Positions 4,737-5,051 of a stretch of DNA of 5,051 nucleotides are shown piece by piece (the first letter of the stretch is position 1; every line of letters starts with the position of its first letter). The translations under genes were made by a program, and so were the position numbers. The stretch comes from Cyanobacteriota bacterium (lineage in GTDB: Bacteria; Cyanobacteriota; Cyanobacteriia; Phormidesmidales; Phormidesmidaceae). The notes under the pieces are model-generated. The model did not search any database and was not told the DNA's origin. It worked only from the letters and a program-made list of their open reading frames with translations. The stretch spans positions 1 through 5,051 of the forward strand of contig JAQCHG010000194.1 in NCBI GenBank assembly GCA_027619675.1. The letters run 5' to 3'.

Positions 4737-5051
4737 ATGGCGCGTCTGAAGCGATGGAGCATCCGCATGGGGCTGGGGCTGGCTCCGGCAAGCCTGCTGG
4801 TGCTCATGGGTAGCCCTCAGGTGGGGGCGACCGCTTTGGCGGAGCGCCATGAGCAATTGCTGCGGGCGGTGTGTCTCAACGACTGGGCCGGGGCGATCGC
4901 CCTGACGGGTCCCCTGATTGCGGCGGACGGGGTGACGCCCGCCTATCGACAGGCCATGGTGGATCTGCGGGATCAGTTGGAAATCTTTCGGGTGGGGGGG
5001 ACCGTCATCCCCGCCATTGACAACTGTGAGGCAGTGCTGCGGCGCTACGCC
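4737..5051 (+). CDS. Small secreted or periplasmic protein of unknown function (3' partial)
   Basis: The frame is open to the right edge; 105 residues are visible from the ATG. The N-terminus is a typical Sec signal peptide: basic ARLKRWSIR, a hydrophobic core at about 12-25, and a likely signal-peptidase site after Ala-Leu-Ala at 33-35. The mature part begins with a helical stretch (ERHEQLLRAVCLNDW), followed by AIALTGPLIA and a YRQAMVDLRDQLEIF helix, which resembles a short TPR-like helical hairpin but has no full consensus repeat. Two cysteines, Cys46 and Cys97, could form a disulfide in the periplasm. I do not recognise the family. The in-frame GTG at 4719, with a better ribosome binding site, is an alternative start. 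The gene is divergent from the response regulator and may share its control region. A HIP1 site lies within the coding sequence. Confidence 0.65.
   Translation, partial: MARLKRWSIRMGLGLAPASLLVLMGSPQVGATALAERHEQLLRAVCLNDWAGAIALTGPLIAADGVTPAYRQAMVDLRDQLEIFRVGGTVIPAIDNCEAVLRRYA

Noticed and set aside
4558..4749. 63-residue plus-strand open frame in the divergent region
   Set aside because: It has no ribosome binding site, a Gly/Pro/Arg-rich translation and overlaps the secreted-protein start in another frame; more likely control DNA.
4564..4856. Several overlapping minus-strand frames over the start of the secreted-protein gene
   Set aside because: They are low-complexity Pro/Arg/Ser-rich translations of GC-rich DNA, without motifs, and they conflict with a plus-strand gene that has a clear signal peptide.

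Overview
The window looks like a piece of a cyanobacterial chromosome. The main reason is the palindrome GCGATCGC (HIP1, the highly iterated palindrome typical of many cyanobacteria), which occurs nine times in about 5 kb where roughly 0.1 would be expected by chance. The gene content agrees: a cyanobacterial-type conserved membrane protein and a receiver-GAF-PP2C regulator of the kind common in this phylum. The DNA is GC-rich. The genus cannot be fixed from the sequence; a Leptolyngbya/Nodosilinea-like lineage would fit but is a guess.

Layout from left to right. (1) The 3' part of a plus-strand gene for a conserved membrane protein of unknown function, cut by the left edge. (2) A 347-bp convergent intergenic region holding a compact 93-bp foldback element with a duplicated hairpin. 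(3) Three minus-strand genes which, read in their own direction from right to left, are a response regulator with a receiver, a GAF-like segment and a PP2C/SpoIIE phosphatase domain; a small RsbW-like GHKL ATPase (anti-sigma/serine kinase type) starting 2 bp after it; and, 131 bp further on, an L-lactate dehydrogenase. (4) A divergent intergenic region of about 350 bp with several inverted and phased direct repeats. (5) The 5' part of a plus-strand gene for a small, probably secreted protein, cut by the right edge.

How they may work together. The phosphatase and ATPase genes are close enough to be translationally coupled. They look like two of the three parts of an RsbU/RsbW-type partner-switching module under phosphorelay control. 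The third part, a STAS-domain anti-anti-sigma factor, and any target sigma factor are not in the window. The lactate dehydrogenase keeps the lactate-specific Gln and the residues that bind fructose 1,6-bisphosphate in allosteric bacterial enzymes. Its position downstream on the same strand raises the possibility, not shown here, that fermentative NADH disposal is expressed together with the stress or environmental switch.

No RNA gene, CRISPR array, transposase or prophage gene was seen. No clearly new system is evident. The most interesting items are the two-component-controlled partner-switch pair beside ldh, the foldback element, and the repeat-rich divergent control region.
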